Assembly: GCA_964419255.1 (NCBI GenBank)
Contig: CAYQOU010000040.1
Location: forward strand, 1-37,490
Direction of reading: 5' to 3'
Length of the DNA: 37,490 nucleotides
Origin: CAZPHU01 sp964419255
Lineage (GTDB): Bacteria; Fibrobacterota; Chitinivibrionia; Chitinivibrionales; CAYFVL01
In this document: one piece after another, positions 1 through 8,873 of the stretch
Position numbering within the stretch: the stretch's first letter is position 1
Layout of the letters: each line of letters begins with the position of its first letter
Position numbers and translations under genes: made by a program
Notes under the pieces: generated by a model
Database searches by the model: none
What the model saw: only the letters and a program-made list of their open reading frames with translations
Told to the model about the DNA's origin: nothing

Positions 1-925
1 TGAAGCATGGGCTTATAACAAAGTACTTTTTATATCATTGTTAAGCGGTTAATAGCGGCAATCGTTTGAAAACCTGCCTCTTTTTAAACTATTCCTCTAT
101 CTTCGTAAAAGTATTTAAGTATGTCTGTATGAAGGCATCACTCAACCAGTGATATAACAGGGGCGGTGATAAAATAGGGGGGGGTAGAGACCGACCGTAT
201 CCAACCAGTGGAAACGAATCGGCGAGGGCCATGCCGAAAGATTACCCGGTCTCACCCCTGCCACCTTTCACACCTTGTCACCGGTAATATAAAGCACGAC
301 AAACGAAAAATCACCCTTCTTTTTTTTCTCATATACACGCGAACATGCACCTTGTCAGGATACATGTATATCATATGGCATACCTCAACAAGTAACTCAT
401 ATTGGTCCTAAACTCAGCGATTCCGTCGCATCGATTTGCTCAAAGCCATGGAGCAGAAGATTCTCAGCATTTCGGAAATACCGCAGCGATACACGCAATT
501 GCTTCAAACCTTCTGTCCTCAAGGCATTGAGCAAAACATCCACTCAGAACCGCTCAGTTTGGGTTAGTATTCATTTTCTGCTTTTTCTGAGAAATGATTT
601 GTTTGACCTATGCCAGGATACACTAATCCGATAAAATCCGAATATTCAAGGTTCAAGGACCAAGGAATCAGGTAAAAAAAGCATAGCCAAAAAATACGGA
701 AAAATGTACTTATCGAACATCGACCCTAACAATCATACAGAATGCATCGGAGTCGTAGCATTTTCTTTCCAGCCTCGACGGATGAGAAGACGAGCAACTG
801 AGAATGATTATGTATTATCCGGGCTTTGCCGTTTTTCTCATAACCCGGCAATTATGCTCTACCAATTGTGTATTTTTTCTTTATCAGACACCAAAACCTT
901 TTGCTTTTTCTTTTTTGCGGATACG
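1..925. other. Upstream region without a convincing gene
   Basis: No open frame here has family-like content. A 67-residue frame (208-411) has no recognisable features and no good ribosome-binding site. Visible items are a 6-bp hairpin (ATCACT at 137-142 with AGTGAT at 148-153), two copies of CAACCAGTG about 60 bases apart, a possible protein remnant at 421-567, and a T-rich stretch before the TerB-domain gene. A tRNA-like scrap on the - strand (about 800-875) shares the D-loop word TTGGTAGAGC but has no matching 5' D-stem and no T-arm. Confidence 0.6.
421..567 (+). pseudogene. Possible C-terminal remnant of an unidentified protein
   Basis: From just after an in-frame stop near 411, one frame runs to TAG at 565-567 and reads like the helical end of a real protein (FRRIDLLKAMEQKILSISEI, then QRYTQLLQTF). 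An internal ATG at 448 would give only 39 residues, and no ribosome-binding site is evident. The composition, rich in Leu, Lys, Glu and Gln with amphipathic spacing, is what makes it look protein-like. It could be the decayed end of a transposase or of another accessory gene, but I do not recognise the family. Chance remains quite possible. Confidence 0.2.
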
Positions 926-3103
926 ATGCTAGAACCTTCCGAGGAAAATCTTGCCGATTTCCGGCTTGCGGGCTCGCCTTACGGTACCAATCACCAGGAT
1001 ACAGACCACAACGTCCGCACCGCACGGTGGATCATGCCCGGTGAGACGGTTACAATCGGCAATTACCAAATCACCGGTGGATATATCTATGTTGGCAAAG
1101 GACTCAAAAGCCTCAGTGGGTTGTATCCCGATGCAGCACTGATCGATCCGGAATTGAACATCGATGACCGTATGCCCGATTATGTTGGTCACCATATGGA
1201 CTACTGGCCGCAGTACAGCCGCATCCACCCGGAGAGCCGCGCGGCTTATCTTCACTGGCTGTCCGGCGACCGCAGCGATCCGCACACCTTTATCGGGTTT
1301 GTGTTTCTGTACTTCTATGGGATAGAAAGACGGCTCCTGCGGGATGCCGCAAAGGGACTGGTTTGCCGGCAGGAGCGCTCGGAGCTGATAGATGAGCTTC
1401 ACCGGCTTAAGGATGTCTACAGGAAAAACTACTCTTTCAGTCGATATGTAACCCGGCTGTTGTCGCATGTCTGGGCAATCGATCAGCAAACGGATCACAC
1501 CAGGCCCAGACCGGAGTATCTCCATGAAGAATACCTTTTTCTCTGCGGACTCAAGCGCGCGCTGGCTGAGGCAGCTGATCAAGGCAGACCAATAGATAAA
1601 AAGATTGCGCTGGCATGGCTTAAAAGTTATCCGCATCTGTCGCTGGATGCACTAACCCGTCGTCACCCCGATGCTTTCGAACATCTGTTCATGGTCCGAT
1701 ACCAACAGCAGTACGGTGAGGGGATGGTAATTAAGCCAAATCAAAAGAAGCTGCGCCTGCAATACCGTCCCGCCAGCATTTCGCTGAAAGGCTATCCAGG
1801 CATAATCTGCGGGCTTCCCGATGTGAGTCTGGAGAGGGCGCCGGTAAAGGCGCTGGAGGATATCAGCCACAGATGTATCAAAGAGCTTGGTCCCTATTGC
1901 CGCTATCTGAAGCGCTCGTACGACTCCCCCGACTCTCTGATCGCCTTCTCGAAGCTCCCCGCGGATCTGGCGGGTATCCTGCCTCATGTCCGATTCGATA
2001 GACTGAAAGCCTGGCTGAAAGAAACTGTTACCCGGCAGGTTCAGCCGGTATCCGCAAAAATTCTCTGCGGCCATTTTGGTTATGAAACACCAGATGAACT
2101 GAATAAGAAAAATAGCCTGATGCTGACAGACATCCTTGAGAGAGCAGGCTTTGGCATGGCGCCCGATATGCGATTTCATGATGCACGGCCGGATACCGAT
2201 GGGGCTATCGTACTCTTCCCGGGAGGGCATGGGAGTGATTTTTCGCCATCACAGACGTTTTGTTATGTCCGCGCGTTAGTGCGACTCGCAACGATGTTCA
2301 TCGCAAACGGTTCAGACACGCTCGACAATGACGGTGGCATTCTAAAACAGATAATTACTGACAATAGCGATCTGACCCGAACCGAGAAACTGTCCTTGCA
2401 GGCTTATATGGTATGGCGGCTGCAGGCCAAGCCTTCCACAATCGGTCTAAAAGCGGCTCTCTCGAAACTAAGCGACGACCAGAAAACTCGTGCCGCTCAC
2501 CTGCTGGTGCGAATCGTGCCGACGGCGGGAGATATCGGCCCCGGCCAGATCAGACAGCTGGAGAAACTCTACACGATGCTTGGTCTGGATAAGGCTCTGG
2601 TTGCAGCCGACATTCACGCCCAGTCGGTGCGTCGAGGGACAAGCGAGAGCGGAAGAGCGAATATCGAAGATGGAAAATCGATCATGGACGCCAACCGTAA
2701 TCGTCGAAATGAGCGTCGGGGGCTCGATCGTGCTCTTCTGGATATGCACGAAAAGGAAACAGAGGATGTGCAGGATGTGCTTCACGCGATCTTTGGCGAT
2801 GAGAAGCCGGCTGTGACCTCTGTTCCTGTACCGGCTGAATCCAGTGAGCAGGCCGACAGGCAGAAACCACTAACCGGGCTGGATTCAAACCACCGGCAAC
2901 TCTACCAGACTCTGATCACCAGAGAAGAGTGGCCCATGGATGAAATCCGGCAGCTGTGCAGCAGGCTTGGGCTCATGGCCGAGGGGGCACTGGAGACGAT
3001 AAACGACTGGGCATTCGACATCCTGGATGCCCCTCTGATTGAAAACGGGAGTACCGTTTTTGTAGATTTGGAGTTGGTTGGGGAGATTGAGGCGGGAGGA
3101 TAG
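926..3103 (+). CDS. TerB_N / TerB-like / TerB_C domain protein
   Basis: A 725-residue protein and the first gene of a three-gene operon. The N-terminal third has the TerB_N pattern: an ARWI segment, GGYIYVGKGL, an ALIDPEL stretch, YWPQYSRIHPESRAAYLHWL, then FVFLYFYGIERR. The middle of the protein (PGGHGSDFSPSQTFCYVRAL through AGDIGPGQIRQLEKLYTMLG) resembles a helical TerB domain. The C-terminus (LITREEWPMDEIRQL, then GALETINDWAFDILDAPLIE) fits TerB_C. Family knowledge links TerB_N/TerB_C proteins to stress and DNA-processing gene clusters, but the biochemical role is unknown. The frame is open back to an ATG at 704. I prefer ATG 926 because the extra 74 residues are Phe- and Cys-rich, unlike the family, and overlap a non-coding-looking stretch. 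Neither start has a clear Shine-Dalgarno. The gap to the ATPase gene is 83 bases. Confidence 0.85.
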   Translation: MLEPSEENLADFRLAGSPYGTNHQDTDHNVRTARWIMPGETVTIGNYQITGGYIYVGKGLKSLSGLYPDAALIDPELNIDDRMPDYVGHHMDYWPQYSRIHPESRAAYLHWLSGDRSDPHTFIGFVFLYFYGIERRLLRDAAKGLVCRQERSELIDELHRLKDVYRKNYSFSRYVTRLLSHVWAIDQQTDHTRPRPEYLHEEYLFLCGLKRALAEAADQGRPIDKKIALAWLKSYPHLSLDALTRRHPDAFEHLFMVRYQQQYGEGMVIKPNQKKLRLQYRPASISLKGYPGIICGLPDVSLERAPVKALEDISHRCIKELGPYCRYLKRSYDSPDSLIAFSKLPADLAGILPHVRFDRLKAWLKETVTRQVQPVSAKILCGHFGYETPDELNKKNSLMLTDILERAGFGMAPDMRFHDARPDTDGAIVLFPGGHGSDFSPSQTFCYVRALVRLATMFIANGSDTLDNDGGILKQIITDNSDLTRTEKLSLQAYMVWRLQAKPSTIGLKAALSKLSDDQKTRAAHLLVRIVPTAGDIGPGQIRQLEKLYTMLGLDKALVAADIHAQSVRRGTSESGRANIEDGKSIMDANRNRRNERRGLDRALLDMHEKETEDVQDVLHAIFGDEKPAVTSVPVPAESSEQADRQKPLTGLDSNHRQLYQTLITREEWPMDEIRQLCSRLGLMAEGALETINDWAFDILDAPLIENGSTVFVDLELVGEIEAGG

Positions 3104-3186
3104 AGAAACGGGACGGACTGATTTTATCCTGCCGTTCGTGTGCACTAATTATCATGGATACATAAGTATAACAGTAAAAGGACTTT

Positions 3187-4494
3187 ATGGCTACCAGACG
3201 ACTTCGTCCGAAAGAACGCGATTCGATCATCCAATCCCTGAAAGCCGGAGTCACCCCGCGCATCGGGATTCAGCATATTCAGGTTGGACGGGTGCACGAG
3301 ATTAAGGCCTGTTATCAGGATATCGAACGGATCTCTGGGGGGGGCTCTGCGTTTCGACTGATTATCGGCGAATATGGATCGGGAAAGACCTTCTTTCTCA
3401 GCGTAATCAGATCCATTGCCCTGGAAAAGAAACTGGTGACCGTACACGCCGATCTATCCCCCGACAGGCGCCTTCATGCCTCGGCGGGTCAGGCACGCAA
3501 CCTGTTCTCCGAATTGATGCGCAACATGTCAACTCGCAACAAACCGGAAGGCAACGCCTTTGGAAGTGTGGTTGAGCGATTCATCACCAGCGCACGACAA
3601 GAGGCCGATACACAGGGTAGGCCCGTTACACCGGTTATTCACGATCGGCTCTCCTCCTTAAGCGAGCTTGTCGGGGGTTACGATTTTGCAAAGGTTATCG
3701 ATGCATACTGGATGGGTCACGAAAACGGCAATGATGAGCTCAGGGCGCAAGCTATCCGCTGGCTCAGGGCCGAATATACGACAAAGACTGAAGCCAAAAA
3801 GGCGCTGGGAGTCTCTACCATCATATCGGACGCATCCTTTTATGATCACCTCAAACTCCTGAGCCTGTTTGTCCGACAGGCAGGGTATCAGGGCCTCCTG
3901 GTCAATCTGGACGAGATGGTAAATCTGTACAAACTGCACAACACTCAGGCGCGGATGTCTAACTACGAGCAGATACTGCGTATCCTCAACGACTGCCTGC
4001 AGGGAAGCGCCGAGTCTCTGGGATTTCTGATGGGCGGCACACCTGAGTTTCTGCTTGACCCACGAAGAGGGCTGTATGCCTATGATGCACTTCAGTCCCG
4101 GCTTGCCGAAAACAGCTTTGCCCGCAAGGCCGGTGTAATTGACTACTCCTCCCCCGCCCTTCACCTGGCAAACCTGACCCCCGAGGAGCTTTTTATCCTG
4201 CTGAAAAACATAAGGCATGTGTATGCGTCAGGTGATCAGACAAAGTATCTGGTGCCGGATGAGGCGCTGGAGGCTTTTCTGCATCATTGCAGCAGAAAAA
4301 TCGGTGATGCTTATTTCAGGACCCCGCGAAACACCATCAAAGCATTCGCCGACATGCTGGCGGTTCTGGAGCAGAACAATACTCTGGTCTGGCAGGATCT
4401 TATCGATTCGGTTGACATACCCCTGGAGACCTCAAGCGACATGCCCGACATTCAGACTGATTCCGATGACGGACTGGCGGACTTTACCCTGTGA
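3187..4494 (+). CDS. BrxD-like P-loop ATPase (DUF2791 family)
   Basis: A 435-residue ATPase. The N-terminus (SIIQSLKAGVTPRIGIQHIQ, then VGRVHEI) and a Walker A at residues 61-68 (GEYGSGKT) match the DUF2791/BrxD family, as does a Walker B-like LLVNLDEM near residue 240 followed by a sensor-like GFLMGGTPEFL. BrxD proteins occur in some BREX (Pgl-type) phage-defence loci, next to an Lhr-like helicase, as here. The molecular role is presumably ATP-driven loading or remodelling on DNA. The start is supported by AAAAGGA five bases upstream. The last four bases overlap the GTG start of the helicase gene, which implies translational coupling. It could serve a DNA-processing system other than BREX, since PglX and PglZ are absent from the window. 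Confidence 0.85.
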   Translation: MATRRLRPKERDSIIQSLKAGVTPRIGIQHIQVGRVHEIKACYQDIERISGGGSAFRLIIGEYGSGKTFFLSVIRSIALEKKLVTVHADLSPDRRLHASAGQARNLFSELMRNMSTRNKPEGNAFGSVVERFITSARQEADTQGRPVTPVIHDRLSSLSELVGGYDFAKVIDAYWMGHENGNDELRAQAIRWLRAEYTTKTEAKKALGVSTIISDASFYDHLKLLSLFVRQAGYQGLLVNLDEMVNLYKLHNTQARMSNYEQILRILNDCLQGSAESLGFLMGGTPEFLLDPRRGLYAYDALQSRLAENSFARKAGVIDYSSPALHLANLTPEELFILLKNIRHVYASGDQTKYLVPDEALEAFLHHCSRKIGDAYFRTPRNTIKAFADMLAVLEQNNTLVWQDLIDSVDIPLETSSDMPDIQTDSDDGLADFTL

Positions 4495-6725
4495 GTACAC
4501 ATGAACACTTCGCTCGTCTCGACCCGCGTGTACAAAAATGGGTCTACTCGCAGGGATGGTTCGATCTGCGGGAGATACAGAGGGAGGCGGTGGAGCCGAT
4601 ACTGTCTTCGTCTACCGATGTTGTGATCAGCGCCTCTACCGCGGCTGGTAAGACCGAGGCTGCTTTCCTTCCGGCAATCAGTGCGACTGCCGATATGCAG
4701 GATGGATTTGGTATTCTTTACGTAAGTCCGCTAAAGGCACTTATAAACGATCAGTTTCGCCGTCTCACACCATTGGGTGAAATGCTTGACATGCCGATTA
4801 CACCCTGGCATGGAGACAGCCCGCAATCTCTGAAGGATCGGGTGAAAAGAGATCCGCGGGGAGTAGTGCTGATTACCCCCGAATCGCTGGAATCGCTTCT
4901 TGTCCGGGAACCGGGATGGGTTCGCACAGCGTTTGAGTTGCTCAGATATATTATCATCGATGAGTACCACGCATTTATCGGACTGGAGCGTGGGATGCAC
5001 CTTCAGTCCCTTATGCACCGGCTGGAAAACCTCCTTGACAGGCAGGGCAGGCCTGTTCCCCGCATCGCACTCAGCGCCACTCTTGGGGATATGGACAGTG
5101 TGGCCGAAAGCATCCGGCAGGACCGGGCGATGCCCTGCAAACTGATCATTGGTGCACATGACACAACGGCGCTGAAAATTCAGCTGCGCGGCTACAAAGG
5201 CAAGGATGTCGATGAACACATCAGTCGGGAGGGGCTGAACGATCTGCCCCTGCCCGCCGAGGAGCAGATCGCCCGGCAACTTTTTGAACTTCTCCGGGGT
5301 GACTCTCATCTTGTCTTTGCCAACAGCCGCAAACGTACCGAATACTTTGCCGTGCTTCTGCGGGAGTTGTGTGCCCGGCAAAACGTGCCAAACGAATTCT
5401 ACCCCCATCACGGCTCTCTGTCAAATGAGCTTCGCACCTATCTGGAGTCCCGTTTGCAGAAGGAGACTCTTCCGACAACCGCCATCTGCACTATGACGCT
5501 GGAGCTGGGGATCGATATAGGCAAAGTAAAGAGTATCGCGCAGGTGACCGCACCGCACACGGTGTCAAGCCTCCGGCAGCGACTCGGCCGCTCGGGACGG
5601 CGGGGAGATCCGGCGGTGCTGCGCATGTTTATCACCGAAAACGAGCTCACTCCCGAATCACATATCATTGACCTTTTGCGCATAGAGCTTTTGCAAAGCA
5701 TCGCCATGGTACGTCTGCTGGTCAGGGAGAAATGGTACGAGCCGGCGGATCTGGGGCAGTTCCACTTCTCCACCCTGCTGCATCAAATCCTTGCGGTGAT
5801 CGCACAGTGGGGCGGTGTGCGTGCCGATCAGCTCTATGCGCTTCTGTGCAAAACCGGCCCTTTCAGAAAAGTAGCAGTGAATCATTTCAAGACACTGCTC
5901 AATCAGATGGGTGAGCTTCGCCTGATTTCGCAGCTGTCCAGCGGGGAGCTTGTTCTCGGAGATGTCGGAGAGAAGATCACCGGAAGTTTTCATTTTTATG
6001 CGGTGTTTAAGACACCTGAAGAGTACCGGATTGTGGTTGAAGGAAAGACGCTTGGCACCCTGCCCGTCAATTCTATGATCATTCCCAGGCAGCACATAGT
6101 CTTTGGGGGCAGGCGCTGGAAGGTGCAGGATGTTGACAACAAGAAGAATATTATCCATGTAACCGCCGCCAGAGGCGGCAAACCGCCCAAATTTGGTGAC
6201 AGCGGAATGAGTGTCCACGGCCATATTCGCCACGAGATGCTTAAGGTGTATATTCAAGGCGACTACCGCATCGAGATCAACGGTATGCACTATGAGTTTC
6301 TGGATGAAACCGCGCGAGATCTCTTCGATGAGGGGCTCAGGTTTTTTCGTCTTTTCAAACTGGAACACACCCGTATCACAAGTATCGGCAATCACGTATA
6401 TATTATCCCCTGGGTCGGTGATAAAATCGTCAATACACTAACCGTTCTGCTTCTGCGTGCAGGCTTTAAGGCTAGCTCATTTGCAGGAATCATAGAAATC
6501 GAAAAGGCGGTGCATGCACAGGTTTCCACATATCTCAAACAGCTCTGCAACGGCAACGCACCGTCAGACGCTGAGCTGGCCCGGCTGGTCAGAAATAAGA
6601 ACACCGAGAAGTATGACAACCTGCTGCCCGATGAGCTTCTGGCGCTTGGATACGGAGCCAAAGCCTTCGATATCGATAACACTATCGGATGGATCGAGTG
6701 GGCGAAGGAAAAAGGAATGGTGTAA
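4491..6725 (+). CDS. Lhr/BrxHI-like DEAD/DEAH-box helicase
   Basis: A 744-residue superfamily 2 helicase that starts with GTG inside the end of the ATPase gene (GTGA overlap). Motifs in order: Q-motif region WFDLREIQREA; Walker A ASTAAGKT with Lys54; motif Ia YVSPLKAL; motif II DEYH at 157-160; motif III SAT at 195-197; the C-terminal helicase domain with TMTLELGIDIG; and motif VI QRLGRSGRRG near 362-371. A long C-terminal part follows, as in Lhr-type helicases. In family terms this matches BrxHI and relatives, which pair with BrxD. Function is inferred as ATP-dependent translocation on or unwinding of nucleic acid, with the ATPase and TerB proteins as partners. No nuclease domain is visible in the protein. 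Confidence 0.9.
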   Translation: MSTHEHFARLDPRVQKWVYSQGWFDLREIQREAVEPILSSSTDVVISASTAAGKTEAAFLPAISATADMQDGFGILYVSPLKALINDQFRRLTPLGEMLDMPITPWHGDSPQSLKDRVKRDPRGVVLITPESLESLLVREPGWVRTAFELLRYIIIDEYHAFIGLERGMHLQSLMHRLENLLDRQGRPVPRIALSATLGDMDSVAESIRQDRAMPCKLIIGAHDTTALKIQLRGYKGKDVDEHISREGLNDLPLPAEEQIARQLFELLRGDSHLVFANSRKRTEYFAVLLRELCARQNVPNEFYPHHGSLSNELRTYLESRLQKETLPTTAICTMTLELGIDIGKVKSIAQVTAPHTVSSLRQRLGRSGRRGDPAVLRMFITENELTPESHIIDLLRIELLQSIAMVRLLVREKWYEPADLGQFHFSTLLHQILAVIAQWGGVRADQLYALLCKTGPFRKVAVNHFKTLLNQMGELRLISQLSSGELVLGDVGEKITGSFHFYAVFKTPEEYRIVVEGKTLGTLPVNSMIIPRQHIVFGGRRWKVQDVDNKKNIIHVTAARGGKPPKFGDSGMSVHGHIRHEMLKVYIQGDYRIEINGMHYEFLDETARDLFDEGLRFFRLFKLEHTRITSIGNHVYIIPWVGDKIVNTLTVLLLRAGFKASSFAGIIEIEKAVHAQVSTYLKQLCNGNAPSDAELARLVRNKNTEKYDNLLPDELLALGYGAKAFDIDNTIGWIEWAKEKGMV

Positions 6726-6876
6726 GCCTCTCCCTGCACCGACAAATCTTCGTGTTCTTTGATCCATATCCACATTTTTTTCCCGTGAACAACAAGCCGG
6801 TCGCAAGGCGATATGTTATATTTACTGCCGGTCTTTTGCAAATGATTGTAAACCCACTGGTTTTGGAGAGACTCAT

Positions 6877-7344
6877 ATGATTGCAAGGATATCTACCGAA
6901 TTAGGTTGTACCGAAGATGAACTTTGGTCCAGGCTCATTCAACCCAAAGTACTGCAATTCTTGGCTAATCCGGTTCTTTCATTCATCCCCTGCGACGGCT
7001 CCGATTTTGAAAAGGAATGGACAGTGGGAAAAAAGTACCGCATGAAGCTGTATCTTTTAAAACTGCTGCCCCTGGGAATGCACCAAATAGAGCTGATCGT
7101 CATGGATAAGCTAAAAAATCAAATAGTTGCTCGTGAATCCGACAGAATAGCACGGGTGTGGAATCATACAATTCGGTTCAAGACAATCGGCAAAAACAGG
7201 CTGCACTACACGGATGAAATCGAGATAAGGGCGGGGCTATTCACTCCTGTGCTCTGGGTTTTCGCTCATATCTTCTACAGACATCGTCAAAGAAGGTGGG
7301 GAAAGTTGATGACAACGCGAAAAATTCCGCAGGGTAACTCATGA
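6877..7344 (+). CDS. SRPBCC-like (START/Bet v 1 fold) small protein
   Basis: A 155-residue soluble protein. The segment order (LWSRLIQPKVLQFLANPVLS, the SFIPCDG stretch, then MHQIELI and a basic C-terminal FYRHRQRRWGKLM) resembles conserved hypothetical proteins assigned to the SRPBCC ligand-binding superfamily. The ligand is unknown. GGAGAG lies about 7 bases before ATG 6877. The stop overlaps the start of the GNAT gene (ATGA at 7341-7344), so the two are probably co-translated. There are 151 bases between it and the helicase gene, so membership of the TerB operon is uncertain. Fold assignment is by pattern memory only and is moderately uncertain. Confidence 0.6.
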   Translation: MIARISTELGCTEDELWSRLIQPKVLQFLANPVLSFIPCDGSDFEKEWTVGKKYRMKLYLLKLLPLGMHQIELIVMDKLKNQIVARESDRIARVWNHTIRFKTIGKNRLHYTDEIEIRAGLFTPVLWVFAHIFYRHRQRRWGKLMTTRKIPQGNS

Positions 7345-7721
7345 ATATAGACATCAGAAACGAACGCCATGAAGACCACCGTGCGGTAGAAGAATTAACT
7401 CGTGAAGCATTTTGGAATCTGTATGTACCGGGCTGTGATGAACACTATCTGGTTCATATCATGAGAAATCACCCCGATTTTATTCCCACACTTGATTTTG
7501 TCGCGGTTTTGGATGACAAAATTGTTGGCAATATCATGTACACCAAATCATACGTGATAGATCGGGACAACAACAGGCTGGAAACGATCACTTTCGGACC
7601 GGTAAGCGTATTACCCGAGTATCAGCGCAAAGGCATAGGTTCGGCCCTGATTAGACACTCCTCAGATATTGCCCATCAAAACGGGTTTAAGGCAATCATC
7701 ATCGAGGGACATCCGTATAAC
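7341..7721 (+). CDS. GNAT-family N-acetyltransferase, 3' end lost in gap
   Basis: The first 127 residues of a GNAT acetyltransferase. The acetyl-CoA-binding region is clear: FGPVSVLPEYQRKGIGSALI, with the Q/RxxGxG/A signature as QRKGIG, followed by AHQNGFKAIIIEGHPYN. The overall arrangement resembles the YhbS-like group of small-molecule or peptide acetyltransferases. The substrate is unknown. The reading frame runs into the N block at 7722, so the C-terminal part is missing from this assembly and is not proven to be missing from the organism. The gene overlaps the SRPBCC-like gene by four bases. Confidence 0.85.
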
Positions 7722-7821
7722 NNNNNNNNNNNNNNNNNNNNNNNNNNNNNNNNNNNNNNNNNNNNNNNNNNNNNNNNNNNNNNNNNNNNNNNNNNNNNNN
7801 NNNNNNNNNNNNNNNNNNNNN
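7722..7821. other. Assembly gap (100 N)
   Basis: Exactly 100 consecutive N, the usual placeholder for a scaffold gap of unknown size. It truncates the GNAT gene. Gene order across it is only as good as the scaffolding. Confidence 0.98.
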
Positions 7822-7980
7822 ACAGTCTCATCCCTATAATCTCTATTGTATGCCCCAGTGTATTTGTGCGTATTTCAATCAGCAAATTGAGAGCGACTTT
7901 TGCACGGAGGGGGAAGGGGCAGATGACGGATCGCATCCGAAAAACAGATGGCCATCACAAAACCCCCTCCGCTATCCATC

Positions 7981-8157
7981 CTATGGCATCAATACGCTGA
8001 TCCGGCAGAGCCGGAATCGGTTACTCGATGTTCGGCTTGTCGGTTCCTCGAAAAGAAAAACCATTATGGCACCTGTCAACCTAACCTCGTGCACATACTT
8101 ACCGTCAACGTCATAGCCAACGTCAAATGTCATATTGGTTGAGTTACCAAGAGCCAT
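7981..8157 (-). pseudogene. Possible hotdog thioesterase remnant
   Basis: A 58-residue frame on the - strand, bounded by an in-frame TAG just before its ATG, reads MALGNSTNMTFDVGYDVDGK and then VHEVRLTGAIMVF. This resembles the second half of acyl-CoA thioesterases of the hotdog fold (small residue, Ser/Thr, F-x-Y/V, then a hydrophobic VF strand). The part before this segment and a full-length frame are absent, so if it is real it is a decayed or frameshifted copy, or one cut by the nearby gap. It contains the palindrome TCCGGC-AGA-GCCGGA (8001-8015). The rest of 7822-8308 shows no gene. Confidence 0.25.
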
Positions 8158-8308
8158 ATCAAGCAGCTACGAACGACTTCCTACGAACCTGCATGATCGA
8201 GCGAATCTCAGAACTTCTTTGACTTTTTCCGAAACTACTATTATGTCAAACAGCATCTCATTATCTGTCATTAACATTTCCTTGCTTTTTTGGTGTCGTA
8301 CATGTAAT

Positions 8309-8671
8309 TTATCTCACATTTTCAAATGCTGTGAGAAAAAACAGCACAATCACAGCGTCTCCATACTCCGATTCAATGGCAAAAAAGGACCTGTCTACGG
8401 TTCTACCGAGGACATTTTCCAGTCTCAAGTATAAAACCGACTTTGAAATATTAAACATTTCCACATACATTTTTTCTACCATTTCGCGTGACAACCGTTC
8501 CCTGGAAAGATCCACCTCGGCGGGATGCGACACGCCTTCAAGAGTCACGATCACTGACCGGTTGTGGATATCCACAGAAATGCTTCCCGGACGGATGCCT
8601 AACTGTTCGATACCATAGCGGCGAACCACTTCGGCAATTCCAGAGCTTAATTCCTCAGTATTGAGTATCAT
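8309..8671 (-). CDS. DUF2294 (MpsC-like) family protein
   Basis: A 120-residue protein. The DUF2294 pattern is visible as an early G-I-R-P-G-S-I-S-V segment, a strand SVIVTLEGVSHPAEVDLS, a central helical region and a C-terminal LGRTVDRSFFAIESEYGDAV leading into VLFFL. DUF2294 includes MpsC, described with a Na+-linked membrane-potential system, but most members stand alone and their function is not known. AGGAG lies 6 bases before the ATG. A related but divergent protein is encoded at 9050-9433 on the same strand, and two terminators lie between them, so they are probably separate transcription units. Confidence 0.6.
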   Translation of the reverse strand: MILNTEELSSGIAEVVRRYGIEQLGIRPGSISVDIHNRSVIVTLEGVSHPAEVDLSRERLSREMVEKMYVEMFNISKSVLYLRLENVLGRTVDRSFFAIESEYGDAVIVLFFLTAFENVR

Positions 8672-8747
8672 CTTAGACTCCTTTTCCGATCACGTATTCC
8701 GTATTAAAATGCGTGTGAATTTATCAGTGAACCGAACATAAGCGCCC

Positions 8748-8796
8748 AAAAAAAAAGCTGACAACTGCGTATCAAACCCGATACACGGTTATCAGC
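8748..8796 (-). terminator. Intrinsic terminator (related to the one at 11879)
   Basis: Read on the - strand: GCTGATAACCGTGTATC (8796-8780), a 6-base loop, GATACGCAGTTGTCAGC (8773-8757), then nine T (8756-8748). The 17-bp stem has three non-Watson-Crick positions. Its arms share GCTGATAACCG and GTTGTCAGC with the + strand terminator at 11879-11926. Confidence 0.8.
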
Positions 8797-8813
8797 CGGT
8801 AATCCGCTTGGCC

Positions 8814-8835
8814 ATCCCGCACATTTGTGCGGGAT
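8814..8835. repeat. REP-like palindrome
   Basis: Perfect 10-bp inverted repeat ATCCCGCACA / TGTGCGGGAT with a TT loop. It closely matches in form a second copy at 37448-37469 (ATCCCCGCA / TGCGGGGAT). Palindromes of this GTCATCCCCGC type are scattered between genes in many bacteria. Confidence 0.6.
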
Positions 8836-8873
8836 CGCTTCGCAGCATACTCTTATACTATAATTATTTCGAC

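Noticed and set aside
208..411. Small 67-residue ORF
   Set aside because: No ribosome-binding site, odd composition and no recognisable motif.
790..880. tRNA gene on the - strand (TTGGTAGAGC word and a GGGTTATGAG segment)
   Set aside because: No pairing 5' D-stem, no acceptor stem and no T-arm GTTCGA. It cannot fold as a tRNA and is at most a fragment.
926..6725. Complete BREX locus
   Set aside because: Only BrxD- and BrxHI-like parts are present. No PglX, PglZ, BrxA, BrxB or BrxC can be seen.
8135..8434. 99-residue + strand ORF
   Set aside because: It overlaps the DUF2294 gene on the other strand and has no ribosome-binding site or family-like content.
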